The position numbers were made by a program, and so were the translations under genes. Below are positions 46,823 to 55,550 of a stretch of 64,000 bases of DNA, one piece after another; position 1 is the first letter of the stretch, and each line of letters begins with the position of its first letter. The stretch lies in the NCBI GenBank assembly GCA_913061435.1, contig CAJXUK010000005.1:53893-117892 (forward strand). The letters run 5' to 3'. This stretch comes from an uncultured Thalassolituus sp. (lineage in GTDB: Bacteria; Pseudomonadota; Gammaproteobacteria; Pseudomonadales; Oceanobacteraceae). The notes beneath the pieces were generated by a model. It made no database searches. It saw only the letters and a program-made list of their open reading frames with translations, and was not told where the DNA came from.

Positions 46823-47452
46823 ATGCCAAAGCAAAAAAAACAACTCTCTACTGATCACCAAGCTTTAGTCGACAAAGGAGTAGTCAATGCTCCCGACAGT
46901 GCCAAAGGCCGTCTATTACAGGCAGCCGCAACGCTGTTTAAAGAGAAAGGGTATGAGCGCACAACGGTAAGAGACCTAGGCAAGGCAGTTGGCATTCAGT
47001 CTGGCAGCCTGTTTCATCATTACCCCAATAAAGAAGCCATCCTTCGAGCGGTTATGGAAGAAACCATAATTCTTAATACCGAACTAATGAAAGCCGCACT
47101 GGCGCAAACGAATAAACCAGAAGATAAAATATTGGCCCTCATTCGCTGTGAACTAGAATCTGTTTTGGGTGAAACCGGAGCCGCCATGACGGTATTGGTT
47201 TACGAGTGGCGCTCGCTTAAGGAAGAAAGTCAGCTTGAAATACTCAAGCTTCGAGATATCTATGAAAACTTATGGATCGGTACGTTAATAGAAGCAAAAG
47301 AAGCTGGATCAGTCGTTATTGACCCTGCTGTTTTACGCCGATTATTAACCGGTGCCTTGAGCTGGACCGTCAATTGGTACCGCAAAGAAGGTGATTTAAC
47401 CGTCGAACAACTTGCTCAAATGGCGCTAAGTCTCGCAATTAAGCCGAATTAA
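46823..47452 (+). CDS. atuR: TetR-family repressor of the atu cluster (AtuR-like)
   Basis: The 209-residue regulator has an N-terminal HTH (LLQAAATLFKEKGYERTTVRDLGKAVGIQSGSLFHHY quoted only in part: LGKAVGIQSGSLFHHYPNK) at about residues 30-75, after a polar tail of about 25 residues. The C-terminal ligand domain is typical of acyl-CoA-responsive TetR proteins (VLVYEWRSLKEE). It is divergent from atuA (185 nt between starts), as atuR is in Pseudomonas, where AtuR represses the cluster. The likely operator lies in the shared gap. Confidence 0.78.
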   Translation: MPKQKKQLSTDHQALVDKGVVNAPDSAKGRLLQAAATLFKEKGYERTTVRDLGKAVGIQSGSLFHHYPNKEAILRAVMEETIILNTELMKAALAQTNKPEDKILALIRCELESVLGETGAAMTVLVYEWRSLKEESQLEILKLRDIYENLWIGTLIEAKEAGSVVIDPAVLRRLLTGALSWTVNWYRKEGDLTVEQLAQMALSLAIKPN

Positions 47453-47557
47453 CATAATCACTCAATAAAATATTACAAATAAGCCATTGAATTTACTGGT
47501 TTTTTTGTTAACTTAGGCACGAATAAGCAAAGAGCCATGAATATCCTTAATTGCCTG

Positions 47558-47586
47558 TTGACAATATAGGCGCTACTCAGGATAAT
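47558..47586 (+). promoter_or_regulatory. Sigma-70 promoter of rpsT
   Basis: TTGACA (47558-47563), a 17-nt spacer and GATAAT (47581-47586) form a near-consensus promoter 44 nt upstream of the rpsT ATG. A ribosome site AAGGAG lies 8 nt before the start. Strength fits a ribosomal protein gene. Confidence 0.87.
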
Positions 47587-47630
47587 TCACGCCCTTATTT
47601 TCAAGTTAATAATTCCCAAAGGAGCCGACT

Positions 47631-47897
47631 ATGGCAAATTCCGCTGGATCGAAAAAACGCGCACGCCAGGCTGTAGTACGTCGCTCTCGTAACGTTAGCC
47701 TTCGTTCTATGGTTCGTACTTACATCAAGAAAGTACAAGCTGCTATCGATGCAAACAACTATGACGATGCACAGGTTGCATTGACTAATGCTATGCCTTA
47801 CATCGACAAGATGGTTACAAAAAGCATTTTGCATAAGAACAAAGCTGCTCGCGTTAAGAGCCGTTTGAATGCTGCAGTTCTAGCTATCAAAGCTTAA
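47631..47897 (+). CDS. rpsT: 30S ribosomal protein S20
   Basis: The 88-residue basic protein is a typical S20: start MANSAGSKKRARQAVVRRSRN, DIV-like helices with NAMPYIDKMVTKSILHKNKAARVKSR quoted only in part (IHKNKAA-type motif as LHKNKAARVKSRL). It binds 16S rRNA early in 30S assembly. It is monocistronic, with its own promoter and terminator. In Pseudomonas it lies next to murJ in opposite orientation; here about 13 kb including the atu cluster separates them. Confidence 0.97.
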   Translation: MANSAGSKKRARQAVVRRSRNVSLRSMVRTYIKKVQAAIDANNYDDAQVALTNAMPYIDKMVTKSILHKNKAARVKSRLNAAVLAIKA

Positions 47898-47954
47898 TTG
47901 TAAAGCATACCTTAAGATCTAGCTCTCTCAGCGGAGGGAGCTTAGGACTTAAAC

Positions 47955-47983
47955 AAAAAAACCAGCTTCGGCTGGTTTTTTTG
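47955..47983 (+). terminator. Intrinsic terminator of rpsT
   Basis: ACCAGC-TTCG-GCTGGT is flanked by an A-run and a T-run (6 further A-T pairs). A weaker hairpin, AGCTCTCT / AGGGAGCT, precedes it between the stop codon and the terminator. Confidence 0.93.
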
Positions 47984-48080
47984 TGCCCGTAATTTAATCT
48001 ACAGATCTGTTTGCTCTGGTGTTACCTGCTCATCCGTAATTTTAATATTAATATAAGGCATCAAACTTCCTTTGCTTAAT

Positions 48081-49031
48081 TCATATTGAATCGTTTTGAA
48101 ACGATATTTTACGGTCAAAATATCGACTATGGGCTAACCACGCCCCCAGACTTACAAACATCAGGCCCGAAATTAATTCGATACTGACATGCTCATTAAA
48201 TATCACAATGGCTGCAATACCTGAAATCACCGGCACGATCGACATCACCGCCCCCATCTCCGAAGGCCCGATTCTTTGCACGGCCTTCACATAAAAAATC
48301 ATCTGCACAATCGTCGCCATAATTCCCTGATAAAAAGCCTGAAGCCCTATATCACTCCAACTAGCACTGGATAATGCCTTGGGTAAAAATACGAGATAAA
48401 CGGGTAAATAAAATACACTCGTCAGCAAGGCTAAACTGACGGTGACCTGCCAAGGAGTAATTTGCCAGCGCTTAATGAGCACAGAAAATATAGCCCAGAA
48501 CAATGCCGCAGCCACCAGCCAGCCATCACCTAATAGCGTGGTGGTATTAAATTTAACCCCTCCATCACTAAAGCCCCCACCAGTAAAGACTCCAAGCTCT
48601 CCCGCAAAAAGAACCGATACACCCAAGGTGATTACGCCAATGCCTAGCCATTTCTGAATGCCGTGAGTTTCTTTATTAATTAAAAATGATAAAACGATAA
48701 TAAATAACGGCATCATACCCGGCAGCAAGATAGCCGCATGAGAAGCCGACGCTAACTGAAAACCACTAAAGGCGCATAGGGTATAGGCCAAGCCACCAAT
48801 TAAGCTACAGATGATTAAGCGAGGTGTGAACAAGGGAAATCGGTACTTGAACAGCCAAAGAGGAAATAAAATACTCGCACAAGTAATATAACGAATGGCA
48901 ATCACATCATACGGTAGTAATTCACTGATCCCTCCCATACGAGAGACCAAAATAAACCCAGCCCAAATTAACGCGGCAGCAAATGCAAAAACATAGCCTT
49001 GCTGTTGATTGCTCAAACCCTGTTCATTCAC
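48081..49031 (-). CDS. EamA/DMT-family transporter
   Basis: The 316-residue membrane protein has ten hydrophobic segments in two EamA repeats (AFAAALIWAGFILVSRMGG at the start; WLVAAALFWAIFSVLIKRW opening the second). The VQRIGPSEMGAVMSIVPVISG segment is typical of RhaT/EamA drug-metabolite transporters. The substrate cannot be inferred. It is a single gene with no operon partner, facing rpsT convergently. Confidence 0.85.
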   Translation of the reverse strand: MNEQGLSNQQQGYVFAFAAALIWAGFILVSRMGGISELLPYDVIAIRYITCASILFPLWLFKYRFPLFTPRLIICSLIGGLAYTLCAFSGFQLASASHAAILLPGMMPLFIIVLSFLINKETHGIQKWLGIGVITLGVSVLFAGELGVFTGGGFSDGGVKFNTTTLLGDGWLVAAALFWAIFSVLIKRWQITPWQVTVSLALLTSVFYLPVYLVFLPKALSSASWSDIGLQAFYQGIMATIVQMIFYVKAVQRIGPSEMGAVMSIVPVISGIAAIVIFNEHVSIELISGLMFVSLGAWLAHSRYFDRKISFQNDSI

Positions 49032-49145
49032 GCAGTATCCTTAACGATATTTTAAAATAAGCCTATTTAAGACAACACCATAGACCTATTTTAAACGCAT
49101 TAAAAATGAATATTTATGAAGTAGAGATTCAGTTTAATTGAACGA

Positions 49146-49574
49146 CTACTTAGCAGGACCAACCGTATAGTGTGCGATACGATTACCCAGTAGCAAAGCA
49201 AAAATAAAGAGTAATATATCTTCCTGTCCCGTCATAATATTGAGCAATGCAGGGCCAGGGCATAAACCCACCATCCCCCAACCAATACCAAACAAAGCAG
49301 CCCCACCTAAAAGCCGAGCATCTAGTTGAGTTAGGCTTGGGCGATGGAAGATCGAGTGAAACAAAGGCTGCTTCATTTTATTTGAGAGCCCATAAGCAAT
49401 CGAAAAAATAACGATTGCAGAAGCCATTACCGCCATCAAAGCCGGTTGCCAATTGCCAAATAGATCCAAGAAGCCGCGAACCTTCTCCGGGTTAGTCATA
49501 CCCGAAACCAACAGCCCCAATCCAAATATGACACCAGCTAAGAGCGGCGTTATCATCTTCATTAATTTATTCAT
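49146..49574 (-). CDS. YeeE/YedE-family sulfur transporter subunit (second half)
   Basis: ATG 49574 is chosen (GTG 49577 is adjacent). The roughly 142-residue protein has four hydrophobic segments and the family motif VGLCPGPALLN near the middle, with GLLVSGMTNPEKVRGFLDLFG in the N-terminal part. It is the partner of the following gene; paired half-size YeeE/YedE proteins are widespread and are implicated in uptake of thiosulfate or other sulfane-sulfur compounds. It starts about 5 nt after the stop of its partner. Confidence 0.85.
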   Translation of the reverse strand: MNKLMKMITPLLAGVIFGLGLLVSGMTNPEKVRGFLDLFGNWQPALMAVMASAIVIFSIAYGLSNKMKQPLFHSIFHRPSLTQLDARLLGGAALFGIGWGMVGLCPGPALLNIMTGQEDILLFIFALLLGNRIAHYTVGPAK

Positions 49575-49578
49575 CACA

Positions 49579-49989
49579 CTACACCCCCGCCATCATGGTA
49601 TTCATAACCAGCACCGTAAGAATACCAAAAATCATAAACGTACCGGTTGCTACTATAGAGCGGACTGAGAAACGGCCAATACCACACACCCCATGACCCG
49701 ACGTACAACCGTTACCAATATAGGTTCCCATACCGACTAGAACACCTGCCACAACGAGTAGTATTTTATTATCCGTCATCTGCACAACTGGTGCACCAGC
49801 AAAATACACATATAAAGGATAAGCCGCTAATAAGCCTATGAAAAAATAGAGACTCCAAGATCGATGACCTTGGCGCAATAAAAACAGGTTCGCCACAACG
49901 CCCGATATACCACCGATGCGCCCAACCCCTAACCACAAAATCGCAGCCGCAATACCAATTAAGGCGCCACCTGCCAGTTCGTTCCACAT
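49579..49989 (-). CDS. YeeE/YedE-family sulfur transporter subunit (first half)
   Basis: ATG 49989 (MWNELAGGALIG) is chosen because AGGA lies 8 nt upstream; the frame runs on to a GTG at 50031. The roughly 136-residue protein has four hydrophobic segments and the conserved cysteine motif GNGCTSGHGVCGIGRFS. This motif contains the cysteines that bind sulfur in the family. With its neighbour it should form one functional transporter. No rhodanese, sulfurtransferase or ArsR-type regulator lies alongside, which is often the case in other genomes. Confidence 0.86.
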   Translation of the reverse strand: MWNELAGGALIGIAAAILWLGVGRIGGISGVVANLFLLRQGHRSWSLYFFIGLLAAYPLYVYFAGAPVVQMTDNKILLVVAGVLVGMGTYIGNGCTSGHGVCGIGRFSVRSIVATGTFMIFGILTVLVMNTMMAGV

Positions 49990-50144
49990 TTCAATATTCC
50001 TAAATTCCAATATACCGATGCATAGTAACACGCCGGCGAGCTACCCTCTGTGTTTCACGGCTTTAAATCCTATTTTGATAGACTATATAGGCCCGACTCT
50101 TGTAAAATTATAAAAAACTCAATATGACGTAAGGATACTCACAA

Positions 50145-53100
50145 GTGTTAGCAATAAGGATATTACGCAAGCTAGGTCTTTTTTCCTGCCTCAGCTTAGC
50201 GACTCTACTTTTACCCCAACATAGCTTCGCCGCATTACTCGATGTTCAACAAAAAAATGGCATTGTTTATTTTCTATTTGCCGCACCTAACAAGATTGCT
50301 CGCTATGACCTCTCCAGCAATAAGTTCATCAACAAAATTAGCCTAGATAATGTACCCAGTGCTTTTCATGTGCATAAGTCAGTAATTTACATTTCCTACG
50401 GAACTAAATTATTCAAACATAAGCTAGATGGATTTTCCGCGACCGAGATCTACCAAGCAGATAGCACAATATTAGATATCGTCGCAATGGGGACGAGTAT
50501 TTATTTACTCAAAGAGAATAATCGCGCAGAAATAATCAGCGCAAGTAACTTCCTTAGTACAGACAACCGCTACCAGTATCATTATTCTAAACATACCGCC
50601 AATATTGCTTCACCATTAAATAAAGCCATTTATACGCTCCCTACTTCAAATCGTCCTTACAAAACACTCATCAGCGATGACGGAAAGTTTGGTAGTCAAA
50701 CCAGCTCATCGTTTAATAGATCAGATAACCCATCAGCTAAAATTTACCTACATCCTGATGAAAGTAAATTCTATACCAATACAGGTTTAATCTATTCCAC
50801 TGCAAACCTTTCTTTTAAAGGCAGCGTAAGCGGCAGTGTGACTGACATAAGTTTTTTAGATAAATCCCCCGTTATCATTAGGGGTAAAAAGCTGTATTTA
50901 CTTACCGAACAAGATACAGATCACACAGAAATCACGCTAGACCATACCCCAAGCCATGTTGCTGCAAAAGGCCAAATCATCACCACCTTTGTGACAACCG
51001 ATAGCATAGTCACTGCCCATCAAACGAATATCGATCAACTTAGTAAACCCTTAGCAAGCACTACAGAAGACCCCAATTCCGCAAGCTACCAAGCGGAACT
51101 CATCACCACCGATAATAACAACATCGTCTATCTAGTCGATAAAGCAAACCCAACAATACACCGTCGAAAAGTGGCAGAAAGTGAATATGCAAGCAGCTGG
51201 GGTCTAGTGAATAGCCCCAGCCATATCAGCTACTCTGAGTCTCATCAAAGACTCTACCTTGGTTATCCTTCAGGAAAAATAACCTATTTTGATACCAGCC
51301 TAGCAATAGGGGCCGTCGAAACTCACCTAATCAGCTTAACCTCAGAAATCATTGGCTTAACCGTTGCTGGAGATTATTTATATGTGAATGATTACAAGGG
51401 TTATAACGATACGACAAGCTATAGCATCAACAAGCTCGGCCAGATTTTAGATACTAGCAGCTCAAGCGTGTCGCAAAACTATGTATGGAATTCTTTAAAT
51501 GACACAATATATCGCCTAGAACCAGGCTACCTAAAATGGAGAGCTTTGTCCTCCAGCACAGGGGAGATTGATGACAATAATTACAGGAAATCATTAAGCA
51601 GTAATACCACTGATGCCACCCCCCCTCTCTTAATTAGCCCGAATGGCCAAGTGCTACTAGTCGGCTCAGGAAAAATTATAGGCGCTGAAAATAAAACCCT
51701 GCTCAATACACTTGATAATGAAATCGAAGATGCCAGCTGGATTAATGACAAGCTAATAACCGTTAAAGAAGGAGGGCAGACTTTGCAAATCTGGCAAGAG
51801 GATTATTTGCTAGAAACAGAGCACCCGCTCTCCAAAACACTAAAAACTCGAGTATTCAACTTACAAGATAAACTTTTAATAGTTAAGCAGTCGGCAACGC
51901 GACCCGAGATTATTTACTCTGACCTAGCACTACTTTCAGAAGTTGATAGTGATAACGATACCATTAGTGATTTAATCGACAACTGTGTATTGATTAGCAA
52001 TCCAGATCAGTCCGATTTAGATACCGATGGCAGCGGGGATTTATGTGACAACGATAGCGATGGCGATTTAATACCCAACCAGATAGAAATTACCGCAGGG
52101 TTAAATGCATTCAATAAGGATGATGCATTATTAGACTTAGACGGTGACGGCTTTAATAATTTAGTTGAATACTTCTACTCTACCGACATAAATAATAGCG
52201 AATCAAAGGCCGCTGCCATTCAAGAAATGAACGAGACTTTTGATGACGCAATACCTCTAGGGTTTTATAGTTCTAACCCTTACAACCCCCTAAGCATATT
52301 TAAGGTAAGCAACTCCTCATACCTTGCTCTCTCAAAACCTAACAGCGACATTCAATCGCAGAGCCTATTTTATACCGCAGACTTTGAACAAGGGGCTCTG
52401 AGCATTAAGTATGGTGCTTTATTTAATAATTCCAGTTACAGCGTTACAGTCATCGTTGATGGCAAAACAATAAAGTCTTCGAGCTCTTATTATTATAATA
52501 ATAACGACCCTATGCTGATTAGCCTTGAAAAAGGGGTCCATACCATCAAATTTAAAGCGACCTTTAATAACAACTCAGGCGCTCAAACAACATCACTTTT
52601 TTTCATTGATGAAATTCATTATGGCCCAGATAGTGATGGCGATACGATCATAGATGACCAAGACAACTGTCCTACAATTTCAAACAGCTATCAGCATGAT
52701 TCTGATAATGATGGTTTAGGCAATGAATGCGATAACGATCCTTTTGATAGTGATAAAGATGAAGATGGTTATGGCGACTACCTTGATAACTGCCCAGATA
52801 CATACAACCCTGATCAATTAAATATCGATAATGATAATTATGGTGACGCCTGCGATGATAGCGATGATAGCCCTAGCGATGTCGACCAAGATGGCATTCC
52901 TGATTCATACGATAACTGCATCAATACAGCAAACCCTGATCAAGAAGATTTTGATTATGATCGTATCGGTGACACCTGTGATATAGATATCGATAACGAT
53001 GGCATATTGAATACTCTTGAAGATCAGTTTGATTTTATGAGTTCGTATAATTCTAATGATGCCTATCTCGATTTTGATAATGACGGGGCTTCAAATCAAT

Positions 53101-53747
53101 ACGAGATAAATAATAACTCCTCTCCAGCGCAAGAAAACACATTCGCAGAGATTGATTTATTAGACTACTACCCTGTTGGCGATCTAGACTACTTCTATAT
53201 TTCTGACTATCAATTCATCCGTAGTTCTATGAAAAAAACCGATACCCCTGGTCGCTTTATTATTAGCAGCAGCAATGGTATTGAACTAACCATTGAGCGC
53301 CGAAGCAGCGGAATATACTTAGAGTCTTTTACTTCAACCTCTATCTACTCAGACGCAGCATATACTTTTGAGAACCATCTGATTCTTCCTAACAGCCTAA
53401 AGCCTGGACACACACTCACACTCAATTCAACACAGACGATCGCGGGTTCTAGTGATAGCGTTGAATATGAAAGATCATTTTATTTAAAAGACGTTGGAGA
53501 AAGAGTTTGGAGAGGAAAAGTTTATCCCTCCATTACCGTTATTGAGGATGGCGCAGAAAAAGTCTATTTAAAAGGCATCGGACAACTAACGTTAAACTAT
53601 ATGGAACTCGATAGCGTCAACTTCGATTTCATAGAAGGACCTAATGTCGTAGCCCCGAAAAAAAGTAGTGGCGGCGGTTCGCTAGCGCCTTTTGTTTTCT
53701 TTCTACTTTCAATCATGGCATACGCCACAAGAACAAGAAGAAAATAA
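50145..53747 (+). CDS. Large secreted protein with thrombospondin type 3 repeats and GlyGly-CTERM-like tail
   Basis: GTG start with AAGGA upstream; 1200 residues. A signal peptide (ends HSFA) leads to a long N-terminal region rich in propeller-like strands (YLFAAPNKIARYDL-type repeats, about residues 30-590). Calcium-binding TSP3 repeats follow (DSDNDTISDLIDNC near 600; DSDGDTIIDDQDNCP near 828 to about 960), then a beta domain. The end is SSGGGS, a hydrophobic helix and RTRRK, which fits the GlyGly-CTERM signal processed by rhombosortase. Function unknown; probably cell-surface or secreted and calcium-dependent. Confidence 0.8.
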   Translation: MLAIRILRKLGLFSCLSLATLLLPQHSFAALLDVQQKNGIVYFLFAAPNKIARYDLSSNKFINKISLDNVPSAFHVHKSVIYISYGTKLFKHKLDGFSATEIYQADSTILDIVAMGTSIYLLKENNRAEIISASNFLSTDNRYQYHYSKHTANIASPLNKAIYTLPTSNRPYKTLISDDGKFGSQTSSSFNRSDNPSAKIYLHPDESKFYTNTGLIYSTANLSFKGSVSGSVTDISFLDKSPVIIRGKKLYLLTEQDTDHTEITLDHTPSHVAAKGQIITTFVTTDSIVTAHQTNIDQLSKPLASTTEDPNSASYQAELITTDNNNIVYLVDKANPTIHRRKVAESEYASSWGLVNSPSHISYSESHQRLYLGYPSGKITYFDTSLAIGAVETHLISLTSEIIGLTVAGDYLYVNDYKGYNDTTSYSINKLGQILDTSSSSVSQNYVWNSLNDTIYRLEPGYLKWRALSSSTGEIDDNNYRKSLSSNTTDATPPLLISPNGQVLLVGSGKIIGAENKTLLNTLDNEIEDASWINDKLITVKEGGQTLQIWQEDYLLETEHPLSKTLKTRVFNLQDKLLIVKQSATRPEIIYSDLALLSEVDSDNDTISDLIDNCVLISNPDQSDLDTDGSGDLCDNDSDGDLIPNQIEITAGLNAFNKDDALLDLDGDGFNNLVEYFYSTDINNSESKAAAIQEMNETFDDAIPLGFYSSNPYNPLSIFKVSNSSYLALSKPNSDIQSQSLFYTADFEQGALSIKYGALFNNSSYSVTVIVDGKTIKSSSSYYYNNNDPMLISLEKGVHTIKFKATFNNNSGAQTTSLFFIDEIHYGPDSDGDTIIDDQDNCPTISNSYQHDSDNDGLGNECDNDPFDSDKDEDGYGDYLDNCPDTYNPDQLNIDNDNYGDACDDSDDSPSDVDQDGIPDSYDNCINTANPDQEDFDYDRIGDTCDIDIDNDGILNTLEDQFDFMSSYNSNDAYLDFDNDGASNQYEINNNSSPAQENTFAEIDLLDYYPVGDLDYFYISDYQFIRSSMKKTDTPGRFIISSSNGIELTIERRSSGIYLESFTSTSIYSDAAYTFENHLILPNSLKPGHTLTLNSTQTIAGSSDSVEYERSFYLKDVGERVWRGKVYPSITVIEDGAEKVYLKGIGQLTLNYMELDSVNFDFIEGPNVVAPKKSSGGGSLAPFVFFLLSIMAYATRTRRK

Positions 53748-53751
53748 CCTT

Positions 53752-53847
53752 ATTAATGCAGGCTTATAAGTAAAACATGGCCTGCATCAATCTTTGCAAA
53801 CCCTTACTTGCCTAGCCTGCATTAATATGGATTAATGCAGGCTTATA
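53752..53847. promoter_or_regulatory. Cluster of ATTAATGCAGG repeats upstream of the czc operon
   Basis: ATTAATGCAGGCTTATA occurs at 53752-53768 and 53831-53847 as direct repeats. Inverted copies are at 53781-53791 (CCTGCATCAAT, one mismatch) and 53816-53826 (CCTGCATTAAT); the last makes a perfect 11-bp inverted repeat with a 4-nt loop to 53841. It lies between the TSP3 gene and the czc leader gene. It could be a terminator-like hairpin for the first or an operator array for the second; no T-run follows. Confidence 0.55.
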
Positions 53848-53871
53848 TTACTCATCACTCAGGTCTACACT

Positions 53872-54213
53872 GTGAAAATAAAGCACCTTTTGGCGCTATT
53901 AATTATTATCACGAATACGCTCGTCAACAGCGTATGGGCTTCAGTGCATCTTATTGCTAACGAACACAGCACCTTAGAAACCCCGCACCTGCACATTGTG
54001 ACCGACCTAAAAACCTTATTTGATTTTGGCAGTGAGTTGGATGAATCCACGGCTGAAATAGAAGAAACTCATTTTCATGTATTAAGTGATCTTACAACGC
54101 AATACTCCATAAGCGATACCATCAAAGCCCGCTTAAATATTCGCAGTTCCATTCCGCACTACCGCACACTTACTTATAGCCCCCCTATTCCGCCGCCTAC
54201 CGCACACTCATAA
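53872..54213 (+). CDS. Small secreted protein with repeated His motif, upstream of czcC (unrecognised)
   Basis: GTG start; 113 residues. A signal peptide (ends SVWA) is followed by two similar segments, ETPHLHIVTDL and ETHFHVLSDL, which look like a duplicated metal-binding motif HxH. The end is proline-rich. It is 62 nt upstream of czcC on the same strand, so a periplasmic metal-binding role in the efflux system is plausible. I recognise no family; small His-rich leader proteins occur in other czc operons. Confidence 0.65.
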   Translation: MKIKHLLALLIIITNTLVNSVWASVHLIANEHSTLETPHLHIVTDLKTLFDFGSELDESTAEIEETHFHVLSDLTTQYSISDTIKARLNIRSSIPHYRTLTYSPPIPPPTAHS

Positions 54214-54275
54214 ATACTCATTATTAATTTTATCTAATAACTTTTTTTTCATAGCCCAAGCTATGAGGGATATTT

Positions 54276-55541
54276 ATGAATAGACATTCAGCCCGTGCCT
54301 CTTTAGGCATGCTGGTATTGCTATGCAGTGCGTCGGTATTTAGTCTACCCATGCCTAGCCAATCAGTGCCTAGCCAACCGACAAACAATTTGTCGCTAAA
54401 ACAAGCCTTGCAGCTTACCTTGCAATACAACCCACAACTTAAAACGTACCCCTATTATGTGCGCCAGCTAGAAGGTGAATACAAGCAAGCGGATATCAGC
54501 CCAGCGCCTCGAGCCGAACTAGAACTCAGCTCAGATGAAGCTACCCTCACTTTAAGCCAAAGCTTTGAACTGGGTGAAAAACGCAAAGCCAGAGTGGGTT
54601 TTACCCATGCCAAACAGCAGCAACTTCAAACAGAATTTGAAATTGCTAAACTTGATATATTGGCAGAAACCAGCCGTCGTTATTATCAACTGCTTGCTTT
54701 AGTTCAACAGAAAAACCTACTCACTATTCGAATAGGACAAGAAAACCGCGCCCTAAAAATCATTAAGCAAAGAGCAGAAGCGGGCGCAGTAGCCGAGGCT
54801 GATGTCGCCACAATGGCGCTGGGTTTAGCACGCTCTAATAATACGTTAGAGCAGCTCGAATTTAGCATTCAGCTCCAGAAAACAACATTGAGTACTATGT
54901 GGCTCGAACAGGAGAAAAAGGAATTTAAAAACTTAAAGGGAAACCTATCAATTCTTCCACAACTTCCTAGTGACGAAGTATTAACTCAAATTATTGAAGA
55001 AGGTATTAACCAGCTACCCGATTTCCGTTATCAAGTTGCACTCTCTCGATTAGAAGATAGCCGCGTCTCATTAACGCAATCTAATGGCAGCGCTAATATC
55101 AACCTTGGTTTAGGTTTACGTCATAACGATACCCGCGATGATCAAAGCTTAGTATTAACTGCATCAATGCCGTTAAATTTCAGCAACCCAAACCGCGGCC
55201 GCATTGCCAGTACTCAAGCTCTGCAAGCATTAAGTTATGAGCAAGTTGAGTTAACGCGCCAGCAGCTCTCAATTGAACTGACCCGCATTCGAACTCAGTT
55301 AAGAAAAGAACTGCAACAAGCAAAGCGTATTAATGACGAGTTATTACCTCTTGCCAGTGAATTGCTCAGCGCCACCCAAAAAGCCTATCGCCAAGGGCAG
55401 TACAGTGTATTGCAATGGATCGATGCGCAAAATCAAGTATTCAATTTAGAGCAGGACTTAATCAATAGCCAAGTCCGTATTTTTAACCAAGTATTAGAAC
55501 TGGAACGTATTTTAGGCCAGTCAATCATTAGCGCTAAATAA
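54276..55541 (+). CDS. czcC: CzcC-type outer-membrane efflux protein (TolC family)
   Basis: The 421-residue protein has a signal peptide and two TolC-family repeats of long helices (LKQALQLTLQYNPQL at the start of the first; EEGINQLPDFRYQVALSRLE in the second), with the beta-strand SANINLGLGLRHN. A ribosome site GAGGG precedes the ATG. It would form the outer-membrane channel for CzcB-CzcA. Assignment to the Czc group rests on the downstream pump. Confidence 0.85.
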   Translation: MNRHSARASLGMLVLLCSASVFSLPMPSQSVPSQPTNNLSLKQALQLTLQYNPQLKTYPYYVRQLEGEYKQADISPAPRAELELSSDEATLTLSQSFELGEKRKARVGFTHAKQQQLQTEFEIAKLDILAETSRRYYQLLALVQQKNLLTIRIGQENRALKIIKQRAEAGAVAEADVATMALGLARSNNTLEQLEFSIQLQKTTLSTMWLEQEKKEFKNLKGNLSILPQLPSDEVLTQIIEEGINQLPDFRYQVALSRLEDSRVSLTQSNGSANINLGLGLRHNDTRDDQSLVLTASMPLNFSNPNRGRIASTQALQALSYEQVELTRQQLSIELTRIRTQLRKELQQAKRINDELLPLASELLSATQKAYRQGQYSVLQWIDAQNQVFNLEQDLINSQVRIFNQVLELERILGQSIISAK

Positions 55542-55550
55542 GGTTTTACA

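Noticed and set aside
36499..47452. Leucine/isovalerate (liu) cluster instead of atu
   Set aside because: AtuA with its C-terminal ferredoxin-like domain and the overlap with the carboxylase genes is diagnostic for acyclic terpene use; HMG-CoA lyase, expected in liu clusters, is absent.
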